DNA of 64,000 nt from Candidatus Liberibacter africanus PTSAPSY (GCF_001021085.1 NZ_CP004021.1:370501-434500); one strand, 5' to 3'; shown: positions 18,665 to 29,133, numbered from the stretch's first letter. Translations and numbers: made by a program. Notes: generated by a model not told the origin, from the sequence alone.

Positions 18665-20140
18665 TTATTTAATTTTTAACGACACAAACCATCCCGCATT
18701 GTCAATCTTATTATTGGGTCGCACATCACCACTACTATCCTTAACCTTTAACAGAACAGAATCAGTCTTCTTTTCTTTCGCCTGCCTTATAAGAAGCTCA
18801 ACATCTTTTATACAAACAACTTGCTTAGTATTAACAGATATAATATCCATCCCTTTTTGGATACCTTTTTGTTCTGCTTCTAAATTAGAATCTAAAGAAA
18901 CAATCCGAACGGTTTTCTTATCCCCATCATGAACATCTTGCAATATCATTCCTAGTAATTCTTTCGTACCAGATAGCTTACGTTCTGAACGCACATCATT
19001 TTTTTCTACAGGATAAGTTCCTAAAACCACAGTAATAGAACGTTTGTTTCCTTCTTTACAGAGAGAAAGCTCTACTTGTTCTTTAGGGGAACGAGAAGAA
19101 ATCTGCCATGCAAAATGTTGTACATCTTTTATCTCTTTTCCATTAAGCGCACAGATAACATCACCTTCTTGGATATCTACCTTATCTGCTGGAGATCCCG
19201 TGACAACAGATAAAACCAAGAAACCCTTGGTCCCTTTTAAACCGATCGGAGTAGCTAATTCTTGTGTTAAATTTTGCATATGGAGACCAACCCATCCATG
19301 ATCCACACTTCCTTTTGAAATTAAAGAAGGAATAGATTTTTTAACAGTTGATGCCGGGACAATAAAACCAATCCCCATATTTGCATTAGAAGAACCCATA
19401 GTGAGAATTAAATTATTTACGCCTATTACACGTCCCGAAGAATTAAAACAAGGTCCTCCAGAGTTTCCTTTATTTATCGGCGCATCAATTTGTATGAAGC
19501 TTCCTGGTTTACCAGATAAATAGCGATCAAGTGCGGAAACGATTCCAGCATTGACACTTCCACGTAACCCTAAAGGATTTCCAATAGTAAATACTGTTTC
19601 CCCAAGACGAACATTACTCATATCTTCAAACTCTACAGGAACAAATTTTTTATCGCTTTTTACTTTTAATATAGCTAAATCAGAAAATATATCTGTGCCA
19701 ACAATCTGAGCAGGCAATTCTGTCTCATCTGAAAGAACAACACTAAAACTAGCGCCATCCTCAATAACATGATTGTTTGTAATAATATAACCGTCATCAG
19801 TAATAAAGAAACCAGATCCAGCAGTAACTGATTCCAGTCTATCTGAAGATCCACGCCCTTCATCCGGTAAAAAATTTTGGAAATAATGTCTCAAAGGATG
19901 ATCTTCAGGAAGATTACCAAAACCATAAAATTCCAACAACTCTTTTTCCAATAATTTTTTCTTTGGCTTAATAAAAACGGATACAACAGAAGGGGAAACA
20001 CGTGCCACAACGGTAGAAAGATCTACTCCAGGCACAACCCGAGCCTCCGCAGCAAAACACAAACAACCCATAATGACAAACATTAGTATTAGTGCCGAAA
20101 CAAAAACACTCCTAATGGATAAAATATTAATTTTAAACAT
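18665..20140 (-). CDS. degP: Periplasmic serine protease DegP/HtrA
   Basis: Chymotrypsin-fold protease and chaperone of the periplasm. Counted from the TTG at 20149, it has a signal/anchor segment (about 10-33), the catalytic triad His127 ('TNNHVIEDG'), Asp157 ('DIFSDLAIL') and Ser230 ('NKGNSGGP'), and two PDZ domains (about 275-375 and 395-480). Length about 491-494 residues is normal for rhizobial DegP. The start is either TTG 20149 (GGAG 5 nt upstream) or ATG 20140; I list the ATG. Confidence 0.95.
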   Translation of the reverse strand: MFKINILSIRSVFVSALILMFVIMGCLCFAAEARVVPGVDLSTVVARVSPSVVSVFIKPKKKLLEKELLEFYGFGNLPEDHPLRHYFQNFLPDEGRGSSDRLESVTAGSGFFITDDGYIITNNHVIEDGASFSVVLSDETELPAQIVGTDIFSDLAILKVKSDKKFVPVEFEDMSNVRLGETVFTIGNPLGLRGSVNAGIVSALDRYLSGKPGSFIQIDAPINKGNSGGPCFNSSGRVIGVNNLILTMGSSNANMGIGFIVPASTVKKSIPSLISKGSVDHGWVGLHMQNLTQELATPIGLKGTKGFLVLSVVTGSPADKVDIQEGDVICALNGKEIKDVQHFAWQISSRSPKEQVELSLCKEGNKRSITVVLGTYPVEKNDVRSERKLSGTKELLGMILQDVHDGDKKTVRIVSLDSNLEAEQKGIQKGMDIISVNTKQVVCIKDVELLIRQAKEKKTDSVLLKVKDSSGDVRPNNKIDNAGWFVSLKIK

Positions 20141-20149
20141 ATTGAACAA

Positions 20150-20518
20150 CTCTACTCCTAAATCAAAAATAAAAAATACAAACCAAAATCACAGCAATTG
20201 ATATCAAACTAAAAGTTGAACAATAAGATTCGCAATTATACCATATAATAGTACACAGATTGTTGAAAATATCTATTAAATCTCTCTTATATAATCAACT
20301 ATAAAATCCTATAATTTAAATAGAGCAAAATACTCATTACAACACAATGATCACATAGAAGATCTTCAAAAACAATTAAAACTACAATAAATACATCTAA
20401 AATTCTTTTGACCATAAATTGCAATAAAAGAAGTTTATATAAAAACTATACTAAAGATTCCCAAAACATTGTAAATCATCCTAAGGAAAAATTCATTATG
20501 AAAAAATATTAATCCTAC
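20150..20518. other. Gap upstream of degP
   Basis: 369 nt between the histidine kinase gene and degP, both on the minus strand. Very A-rich on the plus strand. It should hold the degP promoter; I see no clear sigma-32 or extracytoplasmic sigma motif and no gene. Confidence 0.5.
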
Positions 20519-22078
20519 CTATGCATAATATTTACATTGAGAATATTCTTTTTTCTTATGATCGTTCTCAGGAGCAATATCCAGAACACGAGTATTTGGG
20601 AGGATAGCAATTACCTCAACCCCTTCCCGTAATTGCGACTTAATGAGGAATTTACCACCATGATTAGCTATAATAGATTGTACTATAGGAAGACCAAGCC
20701 CAACTCCTTGTTCAGCGCTATTAATGGCTATAGACCCTTGCCCAAAAGAAGATAAAACAATCGGCATTTCCCCTTCGGATATTCCTGGACCATTATCTTT
20801 TATAGAAATATATTGCCCTCCTCCAGAAGTCCAACCAGCTGTCACATGCACTCTCCCACCAGTAGAAGTAAACTTTACAGCATTAGAAAGAAGATTTAGG
20901 ATGACCTGTCGCATGCCTTTTTCATCAGCCCATACAGGAGAAAGAGTCAGGTCCGTTTTTTGCAATATTTCAATATTTTTTTCTTGTGCTCTCAACTGCA
21001 ACATAATTACACACTCATGCACAATATCAACAAGAGATATAGAAGATTCAGTAAGCTCGTATCGTCCTGCTTCAATCCGCGAAAGATCCAATATTTCATT
21101 AATAAGATTTAAAAGATGCTGCCCAGAACGATGAATATCTCCAATATATTCTTTGTAAATCTCATTGTTCAGCGGACCCATTGTCTCTAATCCCATCACT
21201 TCCGAAAATCCTAAAATAGCATTCAAAGGAGTTCTTAATTCATGCGACATCGATGCAAGAAAACGAGATTTAGCAAGATTTGCTTCTTCTGCGCGTTTTC
21301 TTGTCTCATCTGAAAGAGATTTTGCCACTTCTAATTCGGTGATAAGATCATCTTTCTCAGCCTGACAAGAAAGAATTTTCACGTTAGATTTAAACAAATG
21401 ATAGGTTATATAAGTGAAAAAAGATAGTGCCATAACAAGCATTCCAGCAAGACTGATATCCAAAACATGCATACTCATAATTGCTTGCGTGCTAAGCGCT
21501 ACTATAACTGGGAAAAATGATAAGAAAACAGCATACGGTAGCATAAAATTGGACAATGCGCTAATTGACAAAGCAATGAGTAGAGTCGCACTTTTATAAA
21601 TTGTCAAATATTCTGGTGTCCACGTACCTGGCTCAATCAGTGTCAAAAGAGTCCAACATAATCCGATGGCAATCTGTCCTATAAGAAGCCATATACGCCA
21701 TACATATACCCTTCCTACTTTGATATCGCTATCCAGTACCTTTTGACCTAATGAAAGATTCGCAGCATACACCGCCAATGTTATAAGAGACCATATAGGA
21801 AGTATAGGATTTTGAGTAAACCAAGTCCCTATGTTAGCGACAAGCAAAACAAAAAGCGGTAAAATTGGAGAAACACGAAACAACGACTCAACGTGCAAAG
21901 TTACAATTTCTCGGTCAAAATCACTCTTAGCAGAATGCTTCATCTCTGCATTATCTATGTTAGAAGATGTGAGAATATTAGAATCCTCATCTTGATTTTC
22001 TTGTGACCTATACACTATACTCTTAACTATTCTTTGACACAAATCGTTATAGACATTTATGTTTTGTGAAACCGTCAA
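20519..22078 (-). CDS. Membrane sensor histidine kinase (PleC/DivJ/PdhS-like)
   Basis: A 519-residue kinase with about six predicted membrane helices in the first 230 residues (for example 70-90, 93-111, 128-147, 160-180, 209-227), a short linker, a HisKA domain with 'FLASMSHELRTPLNAILGFSEVM' (phospho-acceptor His279) and a HATPase domain with N box 'QVILNLLSNAVKFT', 'DNGPGIS' and 'GVGLGLPIV'. The 'HELRTPLNAILGFSEVM' and 'IYKEYIGDIHRSGQHLLNLINEILDLSRIEAG' segments are typical of the alphaproteobacterial PleC/DivJ/PdhS family that feeds the CtrA pathway. No PAS domain and no adjacent response regulator. The start is TTG at 22078 with only a weak ribosome site. Confidence 0.85.
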   Translation of the reverse strand: MTVSQNINVYNDLCQRIVKSIVYRSQENQDEDSNILTSSNIDNAEMKHSAKSDFDREIVTLHVESLFRVSPILPLFVLLVANIGTWFTQNPILPIWSLITLAVYAANLSLGQKVLDSDIKVGRVYVWRIWLLIGQIAIGLCWTLLTLIEPGTWTPEYLTIYKSATLLIALSISALSNFMLPYAVFLSFFPVIVALSTQAIMSMHVLDISLAGMLVMALSFFTYITYHLFKSNVKILSCQAEKDDLITELEVAKSLSDETRKRAEEANLAKSRFLASMSHELRTPLNAILGFSEVMGLETMGPLNNEIYKEYIGDIHRSGQHLLNLINEILDLSRIEAGRYELTESSISLVDIVHECVIMLQLRAQEKNIEILQKTDLTLSPVWADEKGMRQVILNLLSNAVKFTSTGGRVHVTAGWTSGGGQYISIKDNGPGISEGEMPIVLSSFGQGSIAINSAEQGVGLGLPIVQSIIANHGGKFLIKSQLREGVEVIAILPNTRVLDIAPENDHKKKEYSQCKYYA

Positions 22079-22464
22079 ATCTCTATAGTATATTGAACAT
22101 GATGTTTTAAAATAAAATTAACATGAAAGGAATGATTATCAAAATAAAAACGATTAATCTATCTCACTAGAATATTTTGACTTTTTGCTATGATATGAAC
22201 TATCTAAAAATGCGCTAGCATATAAAGGCGGTAATGCAAAGGTGATACTTAAAAAATATTGACTATCATGGTACAACTCACTTTCACACAATCATAGAAA
22301 ATTAGGTTAAAATCATTTTTTGTAATCATTGATCGACAATTGTTGTCTGAATATAGTTCTTTTAGACTGTGAAGTGAAATCGCACGATAATCATAAATGT
22401 AGAACCTTATCAAAGGAATCTTTTAAATTTACAAAATCAATCCAATAAAAAAATGGAGACTTTC
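22079..22464. other. Divergent gap between kinase gene and grpE
   Basis: About 386 nt. grpE usually follows hrcA; hrcA is not here, and I found no CIRCE inverted repeat. A weak plus-strand promoter candidate is TTGACT (22177-22182) with TATCTA at 22201-22206 (18-nt spacer), but it lies 260 nt from grpE. Confidence 0.4.
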
Positions 22465-23070
22465 ATGAGTGAACAAAAAACTGAAAAAGAAAAAAATCCA
22501 AATTCTTTAAATGAAGAATCTGATGTTAATCCTCTTGAAGAAGCAACGAATAAATTAGAAGAATATCGCGATAAATATCTGCGAGTTATTGCAGACATGG
22601 AAAATCTACGTCGTCGAACCGATAGAGAAATACAAGATGCTCAATCTTATTCAATAGCAGCATTCGCACGTGATATGCTTGCTGTTTCGGACAACCTTTC
22701 TCGTGCAATCGATTCTATTAACCTAGATAGCGAAAAAAATAATGTGAATTCATTTAAATCATTGATTGATGGTATAGAAATGACCAAACGTGAGATGGTT
22801 TCAACGTTGGAAAAATATGGTGTTAAAAAAATTGATGCTGAAAATCAAAAGTTTAATCCAAATATGCATCAAGCTATGCTTGAAGAGCACAATGATACAA
22901 TCCCTGCTAATACCGTAATAAAAGTAATCCAAGATGGATATGCTATAAATGAACGTGTCCTCCGCCCTGCTTTAGTAAGCGTTTCTAAAGAAAAAATCCA
23001 AGATCCCGTAGAAAAAAACTCTGTATCTGCGAACACAGAGGACAATAACAAAAAGCAAACAGATAAATGA
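22465..23070 (+). CDS. grpE: Nucleotide exchange factor GrpE
   Basis: Cochaperone that releases ADP from DnaK. The protein has the long N-terminal coiled coil with 'LEEYRDKYLRVIADMENLRRRTDRE' and the C-terminal beta domain with 'FNPNMHQAMLEE' and 'VIQDGYAINERVLRPALVSVS', both diagnostic. A GGAG at 22455-22458 lies 6 nt before the ATG at 22465, so this is the better start than the ATG at 22453, which contains that GGAG; the product is then about 201 residues. It converges with phoU. Confidence 0.97.
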   Translation: MSEQKTEKEKNPNSLNEESDVNPLEEATNKLEEYRDKYLRVIADMENLRRRTDREIQDAQSYSIAAFARDMLAVSDNLSRAIDSINLDSEKNNVNSFKSLIDGIEMTKREMVSTLEKYGVKKIDAENQKFNPNMHQAMLEEHNDTIPANTVIKVIQDGYAINERVLRPALVSVSKEKIQDPVEKNSVSANTEDNNKKQTDK

Positions 23071-23189
23071 TTTTCACGCAAATATATCCTATATCTTTTT
23101 TCAAAAAAACATACGTTCCTTTCCTCACAAAAGGGAAGGAAATAAAAACGCATCTAAACACTGTATTTTATCGAAGTATAGGAGATATA

Positions 23190-23876
23190 TTAGATATCTT
23201 CTTTTCTTAAGCGCTCTTTATATGGTTGTATACCTGTAGTCATGTAATGTATAGTTTCTGCGATGTTGGTAACATGATCTCCAATGCGTTCAATGTTTTT
23301 AGAACAAAAAAGCAGATGGGTGCATAATGTGATCTGACGTGGATCTTCCATCATATACGTCAACAATTCTCGAAACAATGACGTATGCATAGCATCTAAT
23401 TCACCATCACGATTACAAATCGATTGCATTTTTTCTGTTGACCTACTACCATAAGCATCCAATATCTCAGATATCTGATCTAACGACAATGCTGCTAATG
23501 GCTCAATAGTCCAAACTAACTTTTTAGGAACACCGAACATCTGCAAAGCCAAAACACGTTTTGCAGTATTTTTAGCCAAATCTCCAATACGCTCCAAATC
23601 AGCCGCTATTTTAATTGACCCAACTATCTCACGTAAATCAGATGCCATTGGCTGACGTTTAGCAATTGTTATAATTGCCTTATCTCCTATATCCCTCTCT
23701 AATTGATCTAGAATAATATCTTCATCAATGACTTTATGCGCAAGAACAACATCCCCTCCAATAAAAGATCGCACTGAAGAATCAACCATCTTTCTAGACA
23801 TCATCCCCATTTCTACAATCCGTTTAGAGATAAAATCTAACTCTTCATCGTATGCAGACAATATATGACACGACAT
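23190..23876 (-). CDS. phoU: Phosphate transport regulator PhoU
   Basis: Dimeric three-helix-bundle protein that links the Pst transporter to repression of the Pho response. The 228 residues contain two PhoU repeats, with 'LERDIGDKAIITIAKRQPMASDLREIVGSIKIAADLERIGDLAKNTAKR' and the second copy 'LLFCSKNIERIGDHVTNIAETIHYMTTG'. A strong AAGGAG precedes the start. It is the last gene of pstS-pstC-pstA-pstB-phoU. phoB and phoR, which follow or precede this operon in many rhizobia, are not in the window. Confidence 0.96.
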   Translation of the reverse strand: MSCHILSAYDEELDFISKRIVEMGMMSRKMVDSSVRSFIGGDVVLAHKVIDEDIILDQLERDIGDKAIITIAKRQPMASDLREIVGSIKIAADLERIGDLAKNTAKRVLALQMFGVPKKLVWTIEPLAALSLDQISEILDAYGSRSTEKMQSICNRDGELDAMHTSLFRELLTYMMEDPRQITLCTHLLFCSKNIERIGDHVTNIAETIHYMTTGIQPYKERLRKEDI

Positions 23877-23921
23877 ATTCTACTCCTTTTTAAAAAATAA
23901 AATGAATTACTAATCGCCCTA

Positions 23922-24686
23922 TTAACCAAAACGCCCCATGATATAATCCTGAGTTCGCCGATCAGATGGAGCCGTAAACATTTTATCAGTATTATCTTCT
24001 TCCACTAGATGCCCCATATGAAACATAGCAGCTCGCTGTGATACACGAGCTGCTTGTTGCATCGAATGTGTTACGATAACAATAGTAAAATTCTCGCGTA
24101 ATTCATGAATTAATTCCTCTACAGAAGCTGTAGCAATCGGATCAAGCGCAGAACAAGGCTCATCCATCAAAATAACTTCAGGGTTAACCGCCAAAGCGCG
24201 CGCAATACAAACACGTTGTTGTTGCCCCCCAGAAAGAAGCAAGGCATCGTGAAAAAGTCTATCCTTAACCTCATTAAATAATCCTGCCTTTTTCAAGCTC
24301 ATTTCTACAATTTGATCTATATCTTCTTTATTATTTCCTAGGCCATGTATTCGTGGTCCATATGCTACATTATCGTATATAGATTTTGGAAAAGGATTGG
24401 GCCTTTGAAATACCATCCCAACCCGAGCACGCAATCTCACAACATCAACAGAAGATTGATAAATATTTTCTCCATCTAAAATAATTTCACCAGTAAAATA
24501 ACAATTATCGATTGTTTCATTCATCCGATTTAAACAACGCAGAAAAGTTGATTTTCCACACCCTGAAGGACCTATTAACGCCATCACTGAATTCTTAGGA
24601 ATTTTCAGGTTTATATCAAATAAAGCACGTTTCTCCCCGTAGCATACAGATACATTATTGCTTATCATTTTATAAATCTGACTCAT
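23922..24686 (-). CDS. pstB: Phosphate ABC transporter ATP-binding protein PstB
   Basis: ATPase of the high-affinity phosphate importer. Walker A 'GPSGCGKST' at about 39-47, signature 'LSGGQQQR' near 151, Walker B '[13 protein letters not shown]' and the H-loop '[11 protein letters not shown]'. '[27 protein letters not shown]' is PstB-specific. Length 254 residues, full size. It lies 23 nt after pstA. Confidence 0.98.
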   Translation of the reverse strand: MSQIYKMISNNVSVCYGEKRALFDINLKIPKNSVMALIGPSGCGKSTFLRCLNRMNETIDNCYFTGEIILDGENIYQSSVDVVRLRARVGMVFQRPNPFPKSIYDNVAYGPRIHGLGNNKEDIDQIVEMSLKKAGLFNEVKDRLFHDALLLSGGQQQRVCIARALAVNPEVILMDEPCSALDPIATASVEELIHELRENFTIVIVTHSMQQAARVSQRAAMFHMGHLVEEDNTDKMFTAPSDRRTQDYIMGRFG

Positions 24687-24709
24687 AACGATATATTAAA
24701 AACCCTTCA

Positions 24710-25993
24710 TTACCAACGTTTTTTAAATCTATTCCTCAAACATATCATGGCTATATTAATAACAGCTAGAAAAATCAACAGTAGTAATATAGCGCCAAAT
24801 GTCTTCTCAACAAACGATCTTTCTGCATCATATGCCCATAAATAAATTTGAACAGGAAATGCTGTGGCAATATCTGTAAAACCTTCTGGATAATCTGTAA
24901 CAAAAGCAATCATTCCCACAAACAAAAGCGGTGCTGTTTCTCCTAATGCACGCGCTAAACTAACCGTAGATCCTGTCAAAATAGCAGGCATTGCCAATGG
25001 CAAAACATGATGAAACACAGTCTGAACCTTAGAAGCTCCTAATCCTAATGCAGCAGATCGAATAGACGAAGGAACAGTCCTCAACGCCACACCCGTAGAA
25101 ATAATAATACTAGGCAATGTCATCAAAGATAAAATCACACCACCTACAAGTGATGTAGAACGTGGCATATTAAAAAAATTAATCAGCATAGCTGATCCAA
25201 GAATACCATATACGACAGAAGGAACCGATGCCAAATTGTTAATATTAACCTGAATAAAACTAGAAAAAAAACCTTTAGACGCAAACTCCTCTAAATATAT
25301 AGCAGAAGCAATACCCAAAGGAAAAGATAATGCTATAACTATCAATATCATGTACAAAGATCCAATCACCGATACGCCAATACCTGCTACTTCTGGTCGA
25401 CTAGAAGCCCCATTTACAAAAAAACCATAATTAAAACGCAATACCATCGAGCCATCTGATTGCAATTTTTTAAACCACTTCAACTGATCATTAGAAATCC
25501 TACGCATATTTTCAGGCAAAGAAAGATCTGTATACCCCTTAAAAGCAAAATCAACATTAGAATTGGTTAATAATGATATCTCTACCGTCTTGCCTATTAA
25601 AGATGGATCTGCAAGTAAAATTTTTTGGAGTCGATAACGAGCCGTAGTAGATATCATCTCACTCGCTCGCCCTAGTAATACATGATCAGAATCAGGAATA
25701 TCCAGTTTACGTGCTAAAGATTTTCGCACTAATAAATTGTAATTTGCTTTCAATAAAACAGAAGGATCTGCAAAACGCTCTTTACGAGGATCAATAATCG
25801 CTTCTGAAAATTCTATTGGCAAAGAAATCTGTGTTTGCCATAAAGCACCAATACCTTTCGACGCAATAGAATATAGTAAAATAATCAGAAAAATAAAAAC
25901 AGTTAAAACAGCTATTAAGCAATAAAAATGGAATAACCATTCAGAAATATAACGACGTTCTAATTTCTTTTTACTAACGGGAAACGATTTCAT
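24710..25993 (-). CDS. pstA: Phosphate ABC transporter permease PstA (long form)
   Basis: Inner-membrane permease. The C-terminal half has the BPD_transp_1 fold with 'LGLGASKVQTVFHHVLPLAMPAILTGSTVSLARALGETAPLLFVG', the PstA EAA-loop signature. At 427 residues it is clearly longer than the enterobacterial protein of about 300; the extra segment is a soluble region between the first helix (about 22-45) and the transport domain, as also seen in rhizobial PstA. Overlaps pstC by ATGA (25990-25993). Confidence 0.95.
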   Translation of the reverse strand: MKSFPVSKKKLERRYISEWLFHFYCLIAVLTVFIFLIILLYSIASKGIGALWQTQISLPIEFSEAIIDPRKERFADPSVLLKANYNLLVRKSLARKLDIPDSDHVLLGRASEMISTTARYRLQKILLADPSLIGKTVEISLLTNSNVDFAFKGYTDLSLPENMRRISNDQLKWFKKLQSDGSMVLRFNYGFFVNGASSRPEVAGIGVSVIGSLYMILIVIALSFPLGIASAIYLEEFASKGFFSSFIQVNINNLASVPSVVYGILGSAMLINFFNMPRSTSLVGGVILSLMTLPSIIISTGVALRTVPSSIRSAALGLGASKVQTVFHHVLPLAMPAILTGSTVSLARALGETAPLLFVGMIAFVTDYPEGFTDIATAFPVQIYLWAYDAERSFVEKTFGAILLLLIFLAVINIAMICLRNRFKKRW

Positions 25994-27465
25994 TCATACT
26001 TTCTCTTATATTTTTTCATGATATACGTGGCATAGATATTAAGAAAAAATGTGATACAAAACAATGTCAATCCCAACGCAAAAGCCACTAGTATCTGAGG
26101 AGAAGAAAAATCAAGATCCCCTGTTAATTGATTCATAATCTTAACAGTTATAGTGGTCATTGGTTCAAAAGGATTAATCTGAAGACGAGCAGCAACACCT
26201 GCCGCCAATACCACAATCATTGTTTCTCCAATAGTACGTGATGCAGTTATCAAAATAGCACCAGCAATACCAGGAAATGCTGCTGGGAAAATAACATATT
26301 TCATGGTTTCTGAACGAGTCGCCCCCAATCCCAAGGAACCATCTCTTAAAGCACGAGGAACAGCTGAAATAACATCTTCTGATAAAGATGAAACATATGG
26401 AACAAGCATCATACCCATCACTAAACCAGCGGTCAAAACACTTTGTGCTTCAATAAAACTTTTATAATTACCTGTAATCAAACCATTCATATATATAGAG
26501 ATATCCCTTAAAAATGGCCCCACCAAAGATAATGCAAAAAAACCATAAACAATTGTTGGAATACCAATCAATATCTCTGTAACAGGCTTAATGATCGCAC
26601 GCAACTTTTTAGGAGCATATTCTGCCATATAGATTGCGATCAACAAGCCAATTGGCACAGCAAACAACATAGCTATAAAGCCAATGTAAAAAGTACCTAC
26701 CAATAAAGGAATAAGTCCAAATTGCCCTACAATATTACTATAACCAAAAGGTGGGGCACGAGGATCCCAGACAATACCAAAGAAAAAATCTCTTGCCGAA
26801 ATTATACGAAAAAACATACGTGAGTTCGCAAAAAGCGAGATGATTATACCAAGTGATATTACAATAGAAAAAAGCGAACATATCTGTAGTAAAAAAACAG
26901 AAAATTTCTCAACTTTAGTACGTGAACAAAAATTCGGTTTAACCCGGGAAATCGCATATGCAAATCCCATCAAAGAAAACAAGGATCCGCTTAAATTCAT
27001 CAACATTCTACTTTTATACGATAAACTTTCTTGGTAAAATGCTGCTTTAATAATCCAAGGACTTGGATTATGTGCTAAAATTATGTTTTGAGATTTTAAT
27101 ATATCAGATATATTCTCCTCACCTTTTTGTAGTTTTTCTCTTGTATCCAAATTTAGAGAAGGCAAAGAATCAGCAATCTTTTGCACCATATTGCAGGAAA
27201 ACTTTCTTTCCCCTTCCTCTAAACCATGCAAATTAGAAGAGAACCTATCAGTAACCTGCATATCAATTATATACGGCGCAGCTAAAAACCATAATAAAAA
27301 AATGCAACCAAATGGGATGACAACATAAAGAGCTACATAAATACCGTAATAACTCTTTCTAGAATAAAGAAGCATATCATTCTTAGTAGCAAACAGTTTT
27401 GCACGAAAACATCCTAAAAAATAGGATACAAAACCTAAGAAGATTACACAAAAACTGAACAACAA
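25990..27465 (-). CDS. pstC: Phosphate ABC transporter permease PstC (long form)
   Basis: Partner permease of PstA. The C-terminal half contains 'ALRDGSLGLGATRSETMKYVIFPAAFPGIAGAILITASRTIGETMIVVLAAG', typical of PstC. The 491-residue length includes an N-terminal extension with extra membrane helices (about 1-22, 43-70, 130-155, 165-195), again a long rhizobial type. The start is TTG with AAGGA about 9 nt upstream. Follows pstS by about 60 nt. Confidence 0.95.
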   Translation of the reverse strand: MLFSFCVIFLGFVSYFLGCFRAKLFATKNDMLLYSRKSYYGIYVALYVVIPFGCIFLLWFLAAPYIIDMQVTDRFSSNLHGLEEGERKFSCNMVQKIADSLPSLNLDTREKLQKGEENISDILKSQNIILAHNPSPWIIKAAFYQESLSYKSRMLMNLSGSLFSLMGFAYAISRVKPNFCSRTKVEKFSVFLLQICSLFSIVISLGIIISLFANSRMFFRIISARDFFFGIVWDPRAPPFGYSNIVGQFGLIPLLVGTFYIGFIAMLFAVPIGLLIAIYMAEYAPKKLRAIIKPVTEILIGIPTIVYGFFALSLVGPFLRDISIYMNGLITGNYKSFIEAQSVLTAGLVMGMMLVPYVSSLSEDVISAVPRALRDGSLGLGATRSETMKYVIFPAAFPGIAGAILITASRTIGETMIVVLAAGVAARLQINPFEPMTTITVKIMNQLTGDLDFSSPQILVAFALGLTLFCITFFLNIYATYIMKKYKRKYE

Positions 27466-27526
27466 TGGAAACCATCCTTTTTAGGCAACGCAACCCAGAT
27501 AACTAGCGAACAAGTTTGTTCCCAAA

Positions 27527-28576
27527 CTATTTTTTCCAACCGTCTCTTCCAATTACAATAGAATCCAATAATATCTTCCGATATTTATCGTTAACAGGGA
27601 TTAAACCATATCGAATAAGTTGAGAATCCGGATCCATCATTTCGTCTGAAATACTAAAATAAACATATTCTCTAAGACCAAAAACGTTTTTAAAATGCTG
27701 TTTTTTTACATAAAACAAAAGTGGACGCGAAATCGGATATAAACCTGATAAGATCGTACGCACAGAAGGCACAACACCATCAATTGATATAAGATTTAAA
27801 ACATCAGCATTATTGTTATAAAAAGATAACCCTACGAAACCCAAAACATCTTTACTTACCTCTATTCGCGCTAAAGTTTCCGCATAATCACCATCCACCT
27901 CAACAGCAATGCCATCCTGTCTAACAGATATACACGAAGCATCCAACCGATGAACATCATATTTAAAAACATCCCGCATTTTCGAAAAATTTCCAGATCT
28001 CACACAACCTTCTCGTAAGACCTTTTGTTCTAACACTCCTCGAGTCCCATGTTTTCCACTTGGAATATAAATGGAAATACGAACTTCAGGCAAACCATTT
28101 CTTATATCTGACCATTTTTTAAATGGATTAACCACAATATTATTATTGATAATTAAATGAGAAGATAATGCCTTGTAGATATCCTCAATAGTCAAAGACA
28201 TCCTTGCCATATTTCTATCACTAACTAGTAATATACCATCGTACCCTATTTTCACTTCTTGAATGTCAAAAACACCATTTTTTTTACACTCTTCTAATTC
28301 GCCTTTAGTGATTTTAAGAGAAGAATTGACAATATCGATAGTATCTTCACCAACACCTCGGCAAAACTCTTTTAGACCAACACTAGAACCCCCAGATTCA
28401 ACATAGGGAGTCTTGAATTGGGAGAAATGTTCACTAAAATTTTCAGCTATAATCTTGGCATAAGGAAACAATGTAGCAGAACCTGCTACCTTAATACGGT
28501 CACGAGAAAAACTTTTTGTGCCACCACATATTTCTAAGAAAACAAAACACGTAATAAATACAGCAAAAAATCTCAT
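27527..28576 (-). CDS. pstS: Periplasmic phosphate-binding protein PstS
   Basis: Solute-binding protein of the Pst importer. From the ATG at 28576 the product is about 349 residues with a clear signal peptide ('MRFFAVFITCFVFLEICGG'), then 'IKVAGSATLFPYAKIIAENF' and 'VESGGSSVGLKEFC', the phosphate-binding segments of the PstS/SphX family. An upstream ATG at 28618 would bury the signal peptide; AGGGG lies 5 nt before 28576, so I use that. First gene of the pst-phoU operon. Confidence 0.95.
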   Translation of the reverse strand: MRFFAVFITCFVFLEICGGTKSFSRDRIKVAGSATLFPYAKIIAENFSEHFSQFKTPYVESGGSSVGLKEFCRGVGEDTIDIVNSSLKITKGELEECKKNGVFDIQEVKIGYDGILLVSDRNMARMSLTIEDIYKALSSHLIINNNIVVNPFKKWSDIRNGLPEVRISIYIPSGKHGTRGVLEQKVLREGCVRSGNFSKMRDVFKYDVHRLDASCISVRQDGIAVEVDGDYAETLARIEVSKDVLGFVGLSFYNNNADVLNLISIDGVVPSVRTILSGLYPISRPLLFYVKKQHFKNVFGLREYVYFSISDEMMDPDSQLIRYGLIPVNDKYRKILLDSIVIGRDGWKK

Positions 28577-29133
28577 GGAAACCCCTAAATATCGATATAT
28601 TACGCTACTATGTGCCAATTAAAAACTCAACCATAATATAAATATTTTCGCGATAACACCATAAATAACATCATCTTTTAACTACAAACTAACCGAATTC
28701 AAAAACGCATAATTACAGAAAAATTCAATCATATTTCGAGAAATCATACTGCGCAAATCTTTGTATATCAATAAGATTACTGCAATAAAACATTTTACGT
28801 ACTATTCCATATAGTATTATTTAATTATAATAAAAAAAACTGACATTTATTAAAAATAACCAAAAATATTATACTAAAATCGTTATAAAACATGAATTAT
28901 AGAAAAACTTTGGCAACAAAAACTCTAAACATTCCTATCACTAGTAAAAATGAACAAACTACATCCTAATAAGATACACCTTATTTATTGTTTTCAAAAC
29001 ATCATTAAAAAAATAACTTAATATATCATGGATTGTGCTATAATTTTGGAATAAAATATTTGAACAACTAATCATTTCCATGTAATTATCACTAGCGCAT
29101 TGTACAGTTAATATGTTGTACAGTTAATATTAA
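28577..29133. other. Gap upstream of pstS and tRNA-Thr
   Basis: About 557 nt between divergent pstS and the tRNA gene. I found no clear Pho box. On the plus strand a TATAAT lies at 29039-29044 (weak -35), and two copies of a 15-bp repeat lie immediately before the tRNA (29100-29130). Confidence 0.45.
29100..29130 (+). repeat. Direct repeat of 15 bp before tRNA-Thr
   Basis: TTGTACAGTTAATAT occurs at 29100-29114 and again at 29116-29130, separated by one G, ending 3 nt before the mature tRNA 5' end. Each copy contains a TTGTAC and a TAATAT, so the first copy could serve as a -10 region for the tRNA; the second is too close to the tRNA. Confidence 0.6.

Noticed and set aside
22079..22464. CIRCE element or hrcA upstream of grpE
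   Set aside because: Searched for the TTAGCACTC inverted repeat and for an HrcA reading frame; neither is present.
28577..28700. Pho box upstream of pstS
   Set aside because: No pair of CTGTCAT-like half-sites with the proper spacing could be found.
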